The position numbers and the translations under genes are program-made. Below are positions 5,150 to 13,368 of a DNA stretch of 23,966 nucleotides, in pieces. This stretch comes from DASTSN01 sp035549175 (lineage in GTDB: Bacteria > Bacteroidota > Bacteroidia > Chitinophagales > Chitinophagaceae), in NCBI GenBank assembly GCA_035549175.1, contig DASZRL010000039.1, positions 1 through 23,966 on the forward strand, in the 5' to 3' direction. Positions within the stretch are counted from its first letter, which is position 1. Each line of letters begins with the position of its first letter. The notes beneath the pieces were generated by a model. That model saw only the letters and a program-made list of their open reading frames with translations, did no database searches and was not told where the DNA came from.

Positions 5150-6712
5150 ATGCCTGTGCAATTTAATTACGGAACGGATTCACTTACAATTGGTTTGGCG
5201 CTACAAATGGCAGCAGGAAGCTGCCGGGGGGTACTGGGGACCCGGGCGCTCAGCCAGGTGAAGGATGGGCAGCGGTTTGTCCGGGAAATCGTACAGAACC
5301 AAAGGACGGTGTATGGCGTGAATACCGGATTTGGCATTCTGGCCAGCACCAAGATTTCAGAGGAGGATACGGCCACACTGCAATACAAGATTCTGCAGAG
5401 CCACAGTGTCGGCGTGGGGGAGCCGATCCCTGCCGAGATTGCCAAACTCATGCTGATCACCAAGGTTCATGCCCTGGCCAGGGGATTCAGCGGCGTACAG
5501 GTCGGGACACTGCAACGGATTCTCTGGCATATCGAGCAGGATATCATTCCCGTGGTACCGGAAAAGGGCAGCGTAGGGGCCAGCGGGGATTTGGCGCCCC
5601 TGGCGCATCTTTTTTTACCCCTGATCGGACTGGGTGAATGTTATTACAAGGGGGTTCGCCGCCCGACGGCGGAGATTCTCCAGGCCGAGCAGCTTTCTCC
5701 CGTTCGCCTGGGCCCCAAGGAAGGGCTGGCCCTGATCAACGGGACGCAGTTCATCCTGGCCTATGCCGTCAAAGCAATCCAGCGCCTCCATTACTGCCTG
5801 GAGGCGGCCGATATCATCGGCGCCATGAGCCTGGAAGCACTGACCGGGACCAAGGCCCCCTTTGATGAGCGGCTACATAACCTGCGCCCCTACAGCGGCA
5901 CGCGGCTGGTAGCCCAGCGGCTTCGCCTGCTCTTAAAGGATTCCGCGATCATGCAAAGCCATGTGGATTGTGGCAGAGTACAGGATCCCTACTCGCTTCG
6001 GTGCATGCCCCAGGTGCATGGCGCCAGCCGCAATGCCTGGCTGCACCTGAAGGAACTCACCGAAGTTGAACTCAATTCTGTAACGGACAATCCCATCCTG
6101 CTGAGCGCAGATGATACCATCAGTGGCGGTAATTTCCATGGGCAACCGCTCGCGTTACCCCTGGATTACGCCTGTTTCGCGGCCTCGGAACTGGGTAATA
6201 TCAGCGACCGGCGCTGTTACCTGCTCCTGGAAGGCAAATGGGGATTACCCATGCTCCTGATGAAGGATGTGGGGCTGAACAGCGGATTTATGATTCCCCA
6301 GTATACTACCGCCGCGCTGGTCACCGAAAACAAAACGCTTTGTTTTCCGGCCAGCGCAGACAGCATACCTACCTCCCTGGGCCAGGAAGACCATGTCAGC
6401 ATGGGCAGTATCAGCGGTCGCAAACTGAACCAGATCCTGGATAACCTGGAACAGATTCTCTCCATCGAACTGCTCAGCGCCTGCCAGGCCATCGAGTTCC
6501 GGCGACCGCTCCGCAGCAGCGAGTTGCTTGAATTTGCCCACGATTATGTCCGCCAGTTCGTGGCCTTTGCTTCCGAGGACCGGATCTTTGCGGAAGATAT
6601 CCGGAAAGTATCCAGCCTCATGAAGGATTTTTCTTTTGTCCGCCGCATGAATGAATTTGCCCAAAACCGCCAGATCGGCCTGAACGCCGGTTTTGCGGAA
6701 TATGCCCTGTAA
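5150..6712 (+). CDS. hutH: Histidine ammonia-lyase
   Basis: This 520-residue cytoplasmic enzyme removes ammonia non-oxidatively from L-histidine to give trans-urocanate, the first step of histidine degradation. The MIO cofactor triad Ala-Ser-Gly is at 144-146 within GSVGASGDLAPLAHL, the active-site tyrosine is in YGVNTGFG (55-62), and NSVTDNP and the SMGSISGRK region are present. Positions agree with the classical Pseudomonas enzyme (ASG about 142-144), so the protein is complete. I chose ATG 5150 over the TTG at 5132 because the -7 element overlaps that codon and the family begins with an F-x-YG-x-D-x-LTI stretch that lies just inside this start. hutU follows after 49 nt, so the two probably form an operon. 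Confidence 0.95.
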   Translation: MPVQFNYGTDSLTIGLALQMAAGSCRGVLGTRALSQVKDGQRFVREIVQNQRTVYGVNTGFGILASTKISEEDTATLQYKILQSHSVGVGEPIPAEIAKLMLITKVHALARGFSGVQVGTLQRILWHIEQDIIPVVPEKGSVGASGDLAPLAHLFLPLIGLGECYYKGVRRPTAEILQAEQLSPVRLGPKEGLALINGTQFILAYAVKAIQRLHYCLEAADIIGAMSLEALTGTKAPFDERLHNLRPYSGTRLVAQRLRLLLKDSAIMQSHVDCGRVQDPYSLRCMPQVHGASRNAWLHLKELTEVELNSVTDNPILLSADDTISGGNFHGQPLALPLDYACFAASELGNISDRRCYLLLEGKWGLPMLLMKDVGLNSGFMIPQYTTAALVTENKTLCFPASADSIPTSLGQEDHVSMGSISGRKLNQILDNLEQILSIELLSACQAIEFRRPLRSSELLEFAHDYVRQFVAFASEDRIFAEDIRKVSSLMKDFSFVRRMNEFAQNRQIGLNAGFAEYAL

Positions 6713-6761
6713 CAAGGGCCGTATGTCCGCCAGGTAAAACTGACCGTTAAAATTTCTGCCT

Positions 6762-8504
6762 ATGCCAATAAGGACAGCCGGGTACGATCCCGTAAAATAC
6801 AAGACACCTACCGGAAACAGGCTTACCTGCAAGGGATGGATCCAGGAAGCCGCCCTCCGTATGCTCCTTAATAACCTGAATCCCGAGGTGGCCGAACGCC
6901 CTGATGAGTTGATCGTATACGGGGGCCGGGGAAAGGCGGCCCGCAATTTTGAAGCCCTGGATGCTATCATCCGCGCCCTGCAGGTCCTGGAGAATGATGA
7001 GTCCCTGCTGATCCAGAGCGGTAAACCTGTGGGCATTCTGAAAACCCATCCCCAGGCACCCCGTGTGCTGATCAGTAATTCCCAGTTGGTTCCCCGCTGG
7101 GCTACGTGGGAGCATTTTGATGAACTGGAAAGGAAGGGCCTGATCATGTTCGGGCAGATGACGGCCGGAAGCTGGATCTATATCGGTTCCCAGGGAATCG
7201 TCCAGGGTACCTATGAAACCTATGCTGCCCTGGCCGATCAGCATTTTGGGGGAAGCCTGAAAGGAACGCTGAACGTGACGGCAGGCCTGGGCGGCATGGG
7301 AGGCGCCCAACCCCTGGCCATTACCCTGAACGAGGGGGTGGCCCTGGTGGCGGAGGTGGAAGGGTGGCGTATTGCCAAGCGACTGGAAACCCGTTACCTG
7401 GATGAACAGTTTAGCGAGGTGGACGAAGCCATTGATGCGGCCCTGCGGTACAAAGACCGCGGGGAGGCCCGGAGCATCGGGGTGCTTTGCAATGCCGTCC
7501 ATCTCCTTCAACGGCTCCTGGACCGGGGCATTACGCCAAATACCCTTACCGACCAGACCAGTGCCCACGATCCGCTGATCGGCTATATTCCACATACCCT
7601 GGACAATGACCAGGCCCGGATCCTCCGGGAGACCAATCCTTCGGCCTACCTGCTTCGCAGTTACGAGAGCATGCATCTGCATGTGCAACTCATGGTGGCG
7701 CTGATGGGCCGGGGAGCCATCACCTTCGATTATGGCAATAATATCCGCGCTCGTGCCCTGGAATACGAACAGGATCATCCGGCCAGCCAGGCCGATACAC
7801 CGTTCCCGCTGCTGAGGCACCGCGCACCACAGGGAGTAGCTGCTGACCTGTTCCCCGGTTTCGTCCCGGCCTATATCCGACCACTGTTCTGCCAGGGGAA
7901 GGGACCTTTCCGGTGGGCAGCACTCAGCGGGGACCCGGCCGATATCGCGGCCACGGATGCTGTTATTGCCGAATTATTCCCGGAAAACAGGTCTCTGCAG
8001 CGTTGGCTGCGCCTGGCAAAGGACCGGATCGCCTTCCAGGGCCTGCCCGCCCGGATATGCTGGCTGGGGCAGGGTGAACGTGAAAAGGCCGGGCTGGCAT
8101 TCAATGAACTGGTGCGGAAAGGCCGGGTCAAGGCGCCTATCGTTATTGGCCGTGACCACCTGGACACGGGAAGTGTGGCCAGTCCTAACCGTGAAACCGA
8201 GTCCATGCTGGATGGAAGTGATGCCATTGCCGACTGGCCCCTGTTAAACGCCCTGGTCAATACGGCCGGTGGTGCCAGCTGGGTAAGCCTTCACCACGGG
8301 GGAGGGGTAGGCATGGGTTATAGCATACATGCCGGTATGGTGATCGTGGCCGACGGATCGGATGAGGCAGCAGAACGGCTGGGCCGCGTGCTGCGAAACG
8401 ATCCGGGCCTGGGTGTTATCCGTCATGCTGATGCGGGATATGCCCTGGCCAGGGAAACCGCCCACCAATACGGACTGGACATCCAAGACCGGCTGGAAAA
8501 GTAA
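6762..8504 (+). CDS. hutU: Urocanate hydratase
   Basis: This 580-residue cytoplasmic enzyme hydrates urocanate to 4-imidazolone-5-propionate using tightly bound NAD+ as an electrophile. Visible motifs are YKTPTGNRLTCKGW at the start, ELIVYGGRGKAARN, the NAD-binding GLGGMGGAQP (176-184), DQTSAHDPL, the FQGLPARICW segment with the conserved Cys433, GRDHLDTGSVASPNRETE and the HHGGGVGMGYSIHAGM block. It is about 23 residues longer than the usual 557. The excess lies between DYGNNIR (about 329) and FPGFVPAYIRPLFC (about 364), where most family members have a much shorter loop. It follows hutH by 49 nt on the same strand and is otherwise complete and typical. Confidence 0.95.
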   Translation: MPIRTAGYDPVKYKTPTGNRLTCKGWIQEAALRMLLNNLNPEVAERPDELIVYGGRGKAARNFEALDAIIRALQVLENDESLLIQSGKPVGILKTHPQAPRVLISNSQLVPRWATWEHFDELERKGLIMFGQMTAGSWIYIGSQGIVQGTYETYAALADQHFGGSLKGTLNVTAGLGGMGGAQPLAITLNEGVALVAEVEGWRIAKRLETRYLDEQFSEVDEAIDAALRYKDRGEARSIGVLCNAVHLLQRLLDRGITPNTLTDQTSAHDPLIGYIPHTLDNDQARILRETNPSAYLLRSYESMHLHVQLMVALMGRGAITFDYGNNIRARALEYEQDHPASQADTPFPLLRHRAPQGVAADLFPGFVPAYIRPLFCQGKGPFRWAALSGDPADIAATDAVIAELFPENRSLQRWLRLAKDRIAFQGLPARICWLGQGEREKAGLAFNELVRKGRVKAPIVIGRDHLDTGSVASPNRETESMLDGSDAIADWPLLNALVNTAGGASWVSLHHGGGVGMGYSIHAGMVIVADGSDEAAERLGRVLRNDPGLGVIRHADAGYALARETAHQYGLDIQDRLEK

Positions 8505-8512
8505 AATGGGCA

Positions 8513-8536
8513 GCCAGGCCCCTTCGCCAGCCTGGC
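8513..8536 (+). other. Hairpin downstream of hutU, possible weak terminator
   Basis: GCCAGGC (8513-8519) and GCCTGGC (8530-8536) form a perfect 7-bp stem with a 10-nt loop, starting 9 nt after the hutU stop. There is no T tract, so intrinsic termination is doubtful; it may instead protect the 3' end of the hutHU message. Confidence 0.35.
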
Positions 8537-8687
8537 AGACAGCAAGTACTGATTTCCGGCTGCCGGCGCGGTGCAGGCAGGCTAAAACACTCACCGCTGT
8601 TCGGCGTTTCCGAAGGTAAGATCCATTACCAGGCGGTGCCGCCAACCTTTTGGTGTCCGTAACTGTTTAGGAGTGAAACAAATTACG

Positions 8688-9335
8688 ATGCACCTGATCA
8701 ACCGGGCAACCCTGCAATCCTGGGAACGATTTTACCGCGCCAATTTTGTCAACAGCCTGACCGGGTTTAAATCGGTCAGCCTGATCGGTACGGCGAGCCC
8801 GGAAGGGCGTACCAACCTGGGTGTATTTTCCAGCATCGTACATATAGGCTCTGATCCCGCCCTGGTGGGATATATCAACCGCCCCCGGCAGGCAGCACCC
8901 CACACCCTGGCTAATATCGAGTCGACCGGCGTATACACCGTGAACCACATCCTGCCTTCCTTCCTGGAGAAAGCGCATCAAACCAGTGCCAAATACCCGC
9001 CGGAAATCAGTGAATTTGAGGCGGTGGGACTCACGCCTGAATTTGAGGAGAATCTGCCGGCCCCTTTCGTGAAGGAAAGCCCGGTAAAATATGCCCTTTC
9101 CCTGGAGAAAATCCTGCCGATTGAGCTGAACGGAACCTTCCTGGTGATCGGGCGGATCGAACTGGTCAAACTGGGCGGTGCATTCCTTGGTGCGGACGGA
9201 TTCCTCGACCTGCACCAGGCCGGCTCAGTTTGCAGTACCGGTACGGATGGCTATTATTCCGTCCAGCCACTGGGGCGTTACGCATATGCCCGCCCGGGAC
9301 AACCCGTACGCCCCCTGCAACCGACTGAGGGATGA
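8688..9335 (+). CDS. Flavin reductase-like, FMN-binding split-barrel protein
   Basis: This 215-residue protein belongs to the flavin reductase/flavoredoxin superfamily, in which a split barrel binds FMN and transfers electrons from NAD(P)H or within flavoprotein chains. Family-typical stretches are NSLTGFKSVSLIGT near the N-terminus, TNLGVFSSIVHIGSDPALVGYINRP, HTLANIESTGVYTVNHI, KAHQTSAKYP and a C-terminal RYAYARPG. There is no signal peptide, so it is cytoplasmic. I preferred ATG 8688 to the in-frame GTG at 8673. It lies 183 nt after hutU with a hairpin between, so co-transcription with hutHU is uncertain, and no step of histidine degradation needs it. The exact substrate or partner cannot be told. 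Confidence 0.82.
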   Translation: MHLINRATLQSWERFYRANFVNSLTGFKSVSLIGTASPEGRTNLGVFSSIVHIGSDPALVGYINRPRQAAPHTLANIESTGVYTVNHILPSFLEKAHQTSAKYPPEISEFEAVGLTPEFEENLPAPFVKESPVKYALSLEKILPIELNGTFLVIGRIELVKLGGAFLGADGFLDLHQAGSVCSTGTDGYYSVQPLGRYAYARPGQPVRPLQPTEG

Positions 9336-9357
9336 GGTATTCAGCTTAACGGGTGGG

Positions 9358-9391
9358 AAAAAAAATCCAGGGCCCTTGCAGGTCCTGGATT
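9358..9391 (-). terminator. Rho-independent terminator of the minus-strand secreted protein gene
   Basis: On the minus strand an 11-bp stem with one wobble pair (9391-9381 with 9374-9364, loop of 6 nt) is followed by an uninterrupted T tract, seen as A residues at 9358-9365 on the plus strand. It lies 40 nt past the stop at 9431. On the plus strand no T tract follows, so it acts in one direction only. Confidence 0.85.
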
Positions 9392-9430
9392 GGTCACCGT
9401 CCTTATAGCTTCGTTTTTTCAATCCGGTCT

Positions 9431-9946
9431 TCAGTCGTGCCACCTTCCGCGACCATGACCGCGTTCCCATACATTGCCATGCCCCCGGTCGTAATCTTCC
9501 TGGTTCCAGCCATGCTCCGCATGCCAGCCGCGGTCATGATCATCCTCGTCGTGGTAGCGCCCGTAATCGCGGTAATTTGCCTGGCTACCCGGCCATCCCC
9601 GGTATCCGCCATACCGTTCCCGGTACATGTCGTCCCGCAGGTAAGGCCTGGGTTCATTGATCACCACCTTATATCCGTTATAGAGGTTGTAATACCGGTA
9701 CCGGGCCGGGAGTTCGTAGGCGAACTGCCACCTACCCCCATCCAGGTAAACAAACTGACGCTGGGGTACACAATAATAGACATCAATATCGGGCATATAG
9801 TAATATTCGGCATAATCATACCCTGCAGGACCCCAGCCAGGCTGGGTACCCAGGTTCAGGTTGACATGTACCCGCAATTGCGCCTGGCTGTGCTGGTAGA
9901 TACCCATTCCGGTAAGCAGGAAGGTAAGCAGAAGCATCTTTTTCAT
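9431..9946 (-). CDS. Secreted Tyr/Arg/His-rich hypothetical protein
   Basis: This 171-residue protein has a clear signal peptide (MKKMLLLTFLL... ending in QAQ at about 23), so the mature protein is periplasmic or surface-exposed. The first half is conserved-looking and aromatic: DYAEYYYMPDIDVYYC, RQFVYLDGGRWQF, YNLYNGYKVVINEPRPYLRDD. I recognise this as a hypothetical protein type found across Bacteroidota, without a known function. From about residue 110 it changes to a low-complexity tail rich in Gly, Arg, His, Asp and Trp (GRYHDEDDHDRGW, GHGRGRWHD), which could bind metal ions or polyanions. It is a single-gene unit on the minus strand with its own terminator, flanked by plus-strand genes. 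Confidence 0.72.
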   Translation of the reverse strand: MKKMLLLTFLLTGMGIYQHSQAQLRVHVNLNLGTQPGWGPAGYDYAEYYYMPDIDVYYCVPQRQFVYLDGGRWQFAYELPARYRYYNLYNGYKVVINEPRPYLRDDMYRERYGGYRGWPGSQANYRDYGRYHDEDDHDRGWHAEHGWNQEDYDRGHGNVWERGHGRGRWHD

Positions 9947-10196
9947 ATCTGTAGGTTTTGTTCCATACCAGAATTTTCAATTTTGGTGCCACCAATTCCT
10001 AAAAAAAACCTAGCAAGATGTTAAGTAAACTTAAAGATTCCCGGCGCAGGGTATACATGCGGCCACCCCTCCCGGAAGGGCGGGGCGGTCATCTACCTGA
10101 TACCTGTCAGCGATGGGAAGGATCCCGGTCATCCCGGGTCATTGCAGGGGGTCCTACATTCAGGGACCTATTTTTTGAAAGCCTAAAACGAGGTAT

Positions 10197-10598
10197 ATGA
10201 AAAAGTGGATCGTCACCTTACTACTAGTTACCGGTATGGTAGATTCCTACAGCCAGGGAACCCAACTTACCAGGGAGGCACTGCGGCAGAAAAGCGGGAA
10301 TCAGCGGACGGCCGGATGGATCATGCTTGGCGGGGGGACGGCCCTGGCCGTTGCCGGCATCATCACATTCAGTCATAGCGACTTTCTAAGCGATGGATCG
10401 GGAACAGATGCCGGGGGCATTATGACGGTGGGAGGGGTGCTTCTCGATCTGGGAAGCATCGTGCTTTTTGCCGCCTCCTCCCGCAATGCGCGTAAGGCTG
10501 CGCGGATGAGCTTCCGGTCGCAACCTGCTTTGCTTCCCCGGCCGGGTGGGCTGGGCGTCCGGCCCGTACCATCCCTCACGCTGCAGGTCCGGTTCTGA
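10197..10598 (+). CDS. Hypothetical membrane protein with signal peptide
   Basis: This 133-residue protein starts with a signal sequence (MKKWIVTLLLVTGMVDSYSQ), followed by a short basic stretch (LRQKSGNQRTA). Two hydrophobic Gly/Ala-rich segments come next (about 39-59 with AGWIMLGGGTALAVAG, and 72-95 with GGIMTVGGVLLDLGSIVLF), then a basic NARKAARMSF region. It ends in SLTLQVRF, a beta-strand-like terminus with a final Phe, as is common in outer-membrane-associated Bacteroidota proteins. Small proteins of this layout recur in Chitinophagaceae with no assigned function. A run TATTTTTTG at 10169-10177 upstream is one base off the -7 consensus. No partner gene is evident. Confidence 0.65.
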   Translation: MKKWIVTLLLVTGMVDSYSQGTQLTREALRQKSGNQRTAGWIMLGGGTALAVAGIITFSHSDFLSDGSGTDAGGIMTVGGVLLDLGSIVLFAASSRNARKAARMSFRSQPALLPRPGGLGVRPVPSLTLQVRF

Positions 10599-11081
10599 TC
10601 CGACCGCAGTGCCGTCACCTTAGCGGTTCGGTTACCCAAATGAACCAACTGACGGCCCAGCTTGCGTGTAAGGGTATACGGCGCACACGGCATCGAGGTA
10701 TATCCCCAATAAGAAGGCAGCCATTGAGCCTGCTTTTCTCCCAGGATTTCCGGAGGGCACCGCGCCCGGCGGATTATCGTCCAACCAGCTGCCGGAGCGA
10801 AAGCACGCCGCGCCCGGCGGCAACATGAAGCCGGACGCCGGGCGGAGGACTACCAGCAAGGGGTTATCCAGGCAAGGGAGCCGGCATGCCGGTGATTTTT
10901 TGTCACGTCTTACCTCCCGGGCCGCCTGTTCAGTATGGCGGTAAGCCGGCTGGGCTGCTGGGGAGGCCAGGTTCCTACCTGGCTGCCTGACCGCCTCTAC
11001 CCAAAGGAGCTGCCAGCTTTTGCGGAAGAACTATCTGCCGGAGGCTGTAATTTTACGCGCCCCCGAAGGCCAGCAAACTTC
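10599..11081. other. Gene-free GC-rich spacer with a duplicated 13-mer
   Basis: No convincing gene lies between the small membrane protein and the VOC gene. CCGCGCCCGGCGG occurs twice (10760-10772 and 10808-10820), and a related inverted form, GACGCCGGGCGG, follows near 10834. Open frames here, including the upstream extension of the VOC frame to 10935, have no recognisable protein character. TAATTTTA at 11048-11055, one base from the -7 consensus, may be the promoter of the VOC gene. Confidence 0.45.
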
Positions 11082-11477
11082 ATGAACCAACATCTTGCCC
11101 TCGTTGCCGTGGTGGTGAACGATTACGAAGAAGCGATTCAGTTTTATACCCAAAAACTCCGGTTTACCCTGGTAGAGGATACGCCCGTAAGTGCTTTTAA
11201 GCGCTGGGTGGTTGTCTCCCCGCCGGGAGCCGGCAACTGCCGCCTGTTACTGGCGAAGGCGGCGGATGCAGTCCAACAAAGCCGGGTCGGCAACCAGACC
11301 GGGGGTCGCGTTTTCCTGTTCCTGCATACCGACGATTTCTGGCGGGATTACCACCGGATGGTTTGCGATGGCATCCGGTTTGTCCGGGAACCTGCCCGGG
11401 AGCCCTATGGGACGGTGGCTGTTTTTGAAGACCTCTACGGTAACCGGTGGGACCTGGTGCAACCAGGACCGGCCTGA
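11082..11477 (+). CDS. VOC (glyoxalase/bleomycin-resistance fold) family protein
   Basis: This is a 131-residue single VOC module of two beta-alpha-beta-beta-beta units: LALVAVVVNDYEEAIQFYTQKLRFTLVED opens the first, VFLFLHTDDFWRDYHRM the second, and YGTVAVFEDLYGNRWDLVQ is the standard final strand with the metal-site glutamate position. The family includes glyoxalases, dioxygenases and antibiotic-binding proteins, so the reaction cannot be assigned. The open frame reaches back to 10935, but the N-terminal extension has no family similarity; ATG 11082 gives the usual start, about 26 nt after a TAATTTTA -7-like element. It appears to be a stand-alone gene, 153 nt before the epimerase-like gene. 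Confidence 0.8.
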   Translation: MNQHLALVAVVVNDYEEAIQFYTQKLRFTLVEDTPVSAFKRWVVVSPPGAGNCRLLLAKAADAVQQSRVGNQTGGRVFLFLHTDDFWRDYHRMVCDGIRFVREPAREPYGTVAVFEDLYGNRWDLVQPGPA

Positions 11478-11589
11478 CCAGCCAAGATTCCAGGCGGATA
11501 TCCCCGGGCCATTCTCCCGGCGGCAGCACAGCTCGCATCCGGGCCTGGTCGTCCGGGATACCGGGTGTGGTAGGATAACCGATTTCCAA

Positions 11590-11597
11590 TACCTTTG
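11590..11597 (+). promoter_or_regulatory. -7 promoter element of the epimerase-like gene
   Basis: TACCTTTG fits TAnnTTTG exactly and lies 33 nt before the ATG at 11631. It contains the in-frame TTG at 11595, which argues against that codon as the start. No clear -33 element was seen. Confidence 0.45.
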
Positions 11598-11630
11598 GAA
11601 CCGGATGTCATTGACGACCGATTTCAGCAT

Positions 11631-12500
11631 ATGTTCCAGATTGAAAATGAATACCTGGCGGTCGAGGTGGTCGCGAGGGGAGCTGAACTCAGTGCCGTAC
11701 GCGGCAAGTCCACCGGGAAGGATTACCTGTGGGACGGTAACCCGGCATTCTGGGGGAAGAAGTCGCCAATCCTGTTTCCCATCGTAGGCACCCTGCGCGG
11801 CAATAAATATTATTACCAGGGAAGGGAATACCACCTCAGCCGACACGGTTTCGCCCGCGATCTGGACTTCCTGCCGGTAGGTAGCGGTGCGGATTTCCTG
11901 GTCCTGCAACTGGACCATAGTGCGGAAACCCTGTCCAATTACCCCTTTCCGTTCCGTCTGCAGGTTGGATACCGGCTGGCCGGAAGGACGCTCGAGGTCA
12001 GTTATACGGTGATTAATCCTTCATCCGGTGATCTGTATTTTTCTATCGGGGGGCATCCGGCATTCCGGGTGCCGCTTTCAGCGGGCCGGTCCTACTCGGA
12101 TTATCAACTTGAATTTGAACTGGCCGAGGAGGCTGTCCGCTGGCCTATTACCCGGGAAGGTCTGATTGAATCGCAGCCCGTCCCCCTGTTGGCAAACCAG
12201 CGTATCCTTGCGCTGACCCATACTCTTTTTTACCAGGACGCCCTGGTATGTAAGCAACTTCGCTCCCGGTACCTGACCTTAGGCTCCCGGGACGGGGCTG
12301 ACCGGATCCGCCTGGACTTTACCGGATTTCCCTATTTGGGGATCTGGGCCGCCCGGGATGCGGATTTTGTTTGCATCGAGCCCTGGTGCGGCATTGCCGA
12401 TTCGGTAAACGCCAGCCAGGATATCACCGGGAAGGAAGGTATCATATGCCTGGAGGGCGGTGGCAGGTTTGAACGAAGCTGGTCCGTCACTTTTGATTAA
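11631..12500 (+). CDS. Aldose 1-epimerase (mutarotase) family protein, LacX-like
   Basis: This 289-residue cytoplasmic protein has the galactose mutarotase-like beta-sandwich fold. It begins with FQIENEYLAVEVVARGAELSAV, typical of the LacX subgroup. The two catalytic-type histidines are visible as His72 in LSRHGFARD and His142 in SIGGHPAFRVP, and a late acidic position is in CIEPWCGIAD. These enzymes interconvert alpha and beta anomers of sugars; the natural sugar is not predictable. I chose ATG 11631 because the alternative TTG at 11595 lies inside a -7 element. Its 3' end overlaps the convergent MpaB-family gene by 4 nt. Confidence 0.85.
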   Translation: MFQIENEYLAVEVVARGAELSAVRGKSTGKDYLWDGNPAFWGKKSPILFPIVGTLRGNKYYYQGREYHLSRHGFARDLDFLPVGSGADFLVLQLDHSAETLSNYPFPFRLQVGYRLAGRTLEVSYTVINPSSGDLYFSIGGHPAFRVPLSAGRSYSDYQLEFELAEEAVRWPITREGLIESQPVPLLANQRILALTHTLFYQDALVCKQLRSRYLTLGSRDGADRIRLDFTGFPYLGIWAARDADFVCIEPWCGIADSVNASQDITGKEGIICLEGGGRFERSWSVTFD

Positions 12501-13282
12501 GCGTGGAGGGCAGATACCGCCACGGGCTGTATGTCCAGCTCCCGTACCTGGCCCAGGTAGGTCCTGGGCACCAGTAAAGATTTCAGGAAGCGGTCCAGGT
12601 GGATGCTTCGGCTTGCCTTATAGGCAAACAATACGGGCGGAAGCCAGGAGAAAGGCTGCATGTCGAGCATCCTGCGGACAGGGTCGGGTACCAGTCTGCG
12701 CTGGACTTCCCGAAGCAGAACATAGCGGAGCCGGCCCAGGTGGCGGCGGTATTGACGGAAAAGATCAACGGTATAATGGCTCCGCGCCAGGTCCCGGCTG
12801 ATATGTTCCATTCTGGCGCGAGTCCAGGCGGCATACGTTGGTGGAAGGTCCGGAATGCCCATGCGTTGACCTACCCGGAAAAACACCTGGAATACTTCCT
12901 GCTTTTCCGGTTCCAGCAGGGGACGTTCCAGCAGTTCAAAGGAGGCGATGGAATAATGGATCAGCATAAACAGCACGTCCCGGTAGGCCCAGGCAGGGAT
13001 CGCATATCCCCGGTTGCCTTCCACGCCGCGGTGGATAGCCGTGATCCGGTCAATGGCTTTCAGCGCATTCTCTTCGTCGGCGAAAACGATATCCCGGGCA
13101 TACAGTACCGTGGAAAACAACCGGCCGAGCGGATCGGCGGGCAGCCGACCGGTATAATAAAGCCAATCCACGGCCTTATTCAGGGCAAATTCCGCGGACG
13201 CACCGGCGAAGATGAACAGGGTCGTGTCTGACTTCCCCCAGATAACCCGCATCACGGAATCCGTATCGACAAACGGCTTCAT
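12497..13282 (-). CDS. Oxygenase MpaB family protein (DUF2236)
   Basis: This 261-residue protein resembles the DUF2236/MpaB family, which includes the latex-clearing protein fold and b-type-heme oxygenases. Characteristic parts are RVIWGKSDTTLFIFAGASAEFAL near the start, DPLGRLFSTVLYARDIVF, IHRGVEGN with a conserved-type histidine, AWAYRDVLFMLIHYS with a second histidine, and YAAWTRARMEHISRDLA. Heme binding and oxygenase activity are known only for some members, so the reaction here is open. I chose ATG 13282; the TTG six bases earlier lies within a TAAATTTG element. Transcription would start almost at the ATG, so the mRNA may be leaderless. It is divergent from the Gfo/Idh gene and convergent with the epimerase gene. 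Confidence 0.8.
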   Translation of the reverse strand: MKPFVDTDSVMRVIWGKSDTTLFIFAGASAEFALNKAVDWLYYTGRLPADPLGRLFSTVLYARDIVFADEENALKAIDRITAIHRGVEGNRGYAIPAWAYRDVLFMLIHYSIASFELLERPLLEPEKQEVFQVFFRVGQRMGIPDLPPTYAAWTRARMEHISRDLARSHYTVDLFRQYRRHLGRLRYVLLREVQRRLVPDPVRRMLDMQPFSWLPPVLFAYKASRSIHLDRFLKSLLVPRTYLGQVRELDIQPVAVSALHA

Positions 13283-13285
13283 CTC

Positions 13286-13293
13286 CAAATTTA
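13286..13293 (-). promoter_or_regulatory. -7 promoter element of the MpaB-family gene
   Basis: TAAATTTG on the minus strand matches TAnnTTTG and ends only 3 nt before the ATG at 13282, which implies an extremely short or absent 5' leader. Confidence 0.4.
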
Positions 13294-13368
13294 CACAAAC
13301 CGGTCAGCCAGGAACAGGCTTTTCTGAATAATTAACGGAATATCTTTAAACCGAAAATGGTACAAGCT

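Noticed and set aside
6747..7820. 357-residue open frame on the minus strand
   Set aside because: It is antisense to hutU, and the translated sequence has no family features.
9364..9391. Terminator of the flavin reductase gene on the plus strand
   Set aside because: The stem is near that gene's stop, but the T tract exists only on the minus strand, so it serves the secreted protein gene.
10018..10200. 60-codon plus-strand frame ending in an ATGA overlap with the membrane protein at 10197
   Set aside because: The overlap is suggestive, but the sequence is Arg/Pro/Gly-rich without structure, has a GC-rich hairpin in its middle and no promoter or start signal; probably chance.
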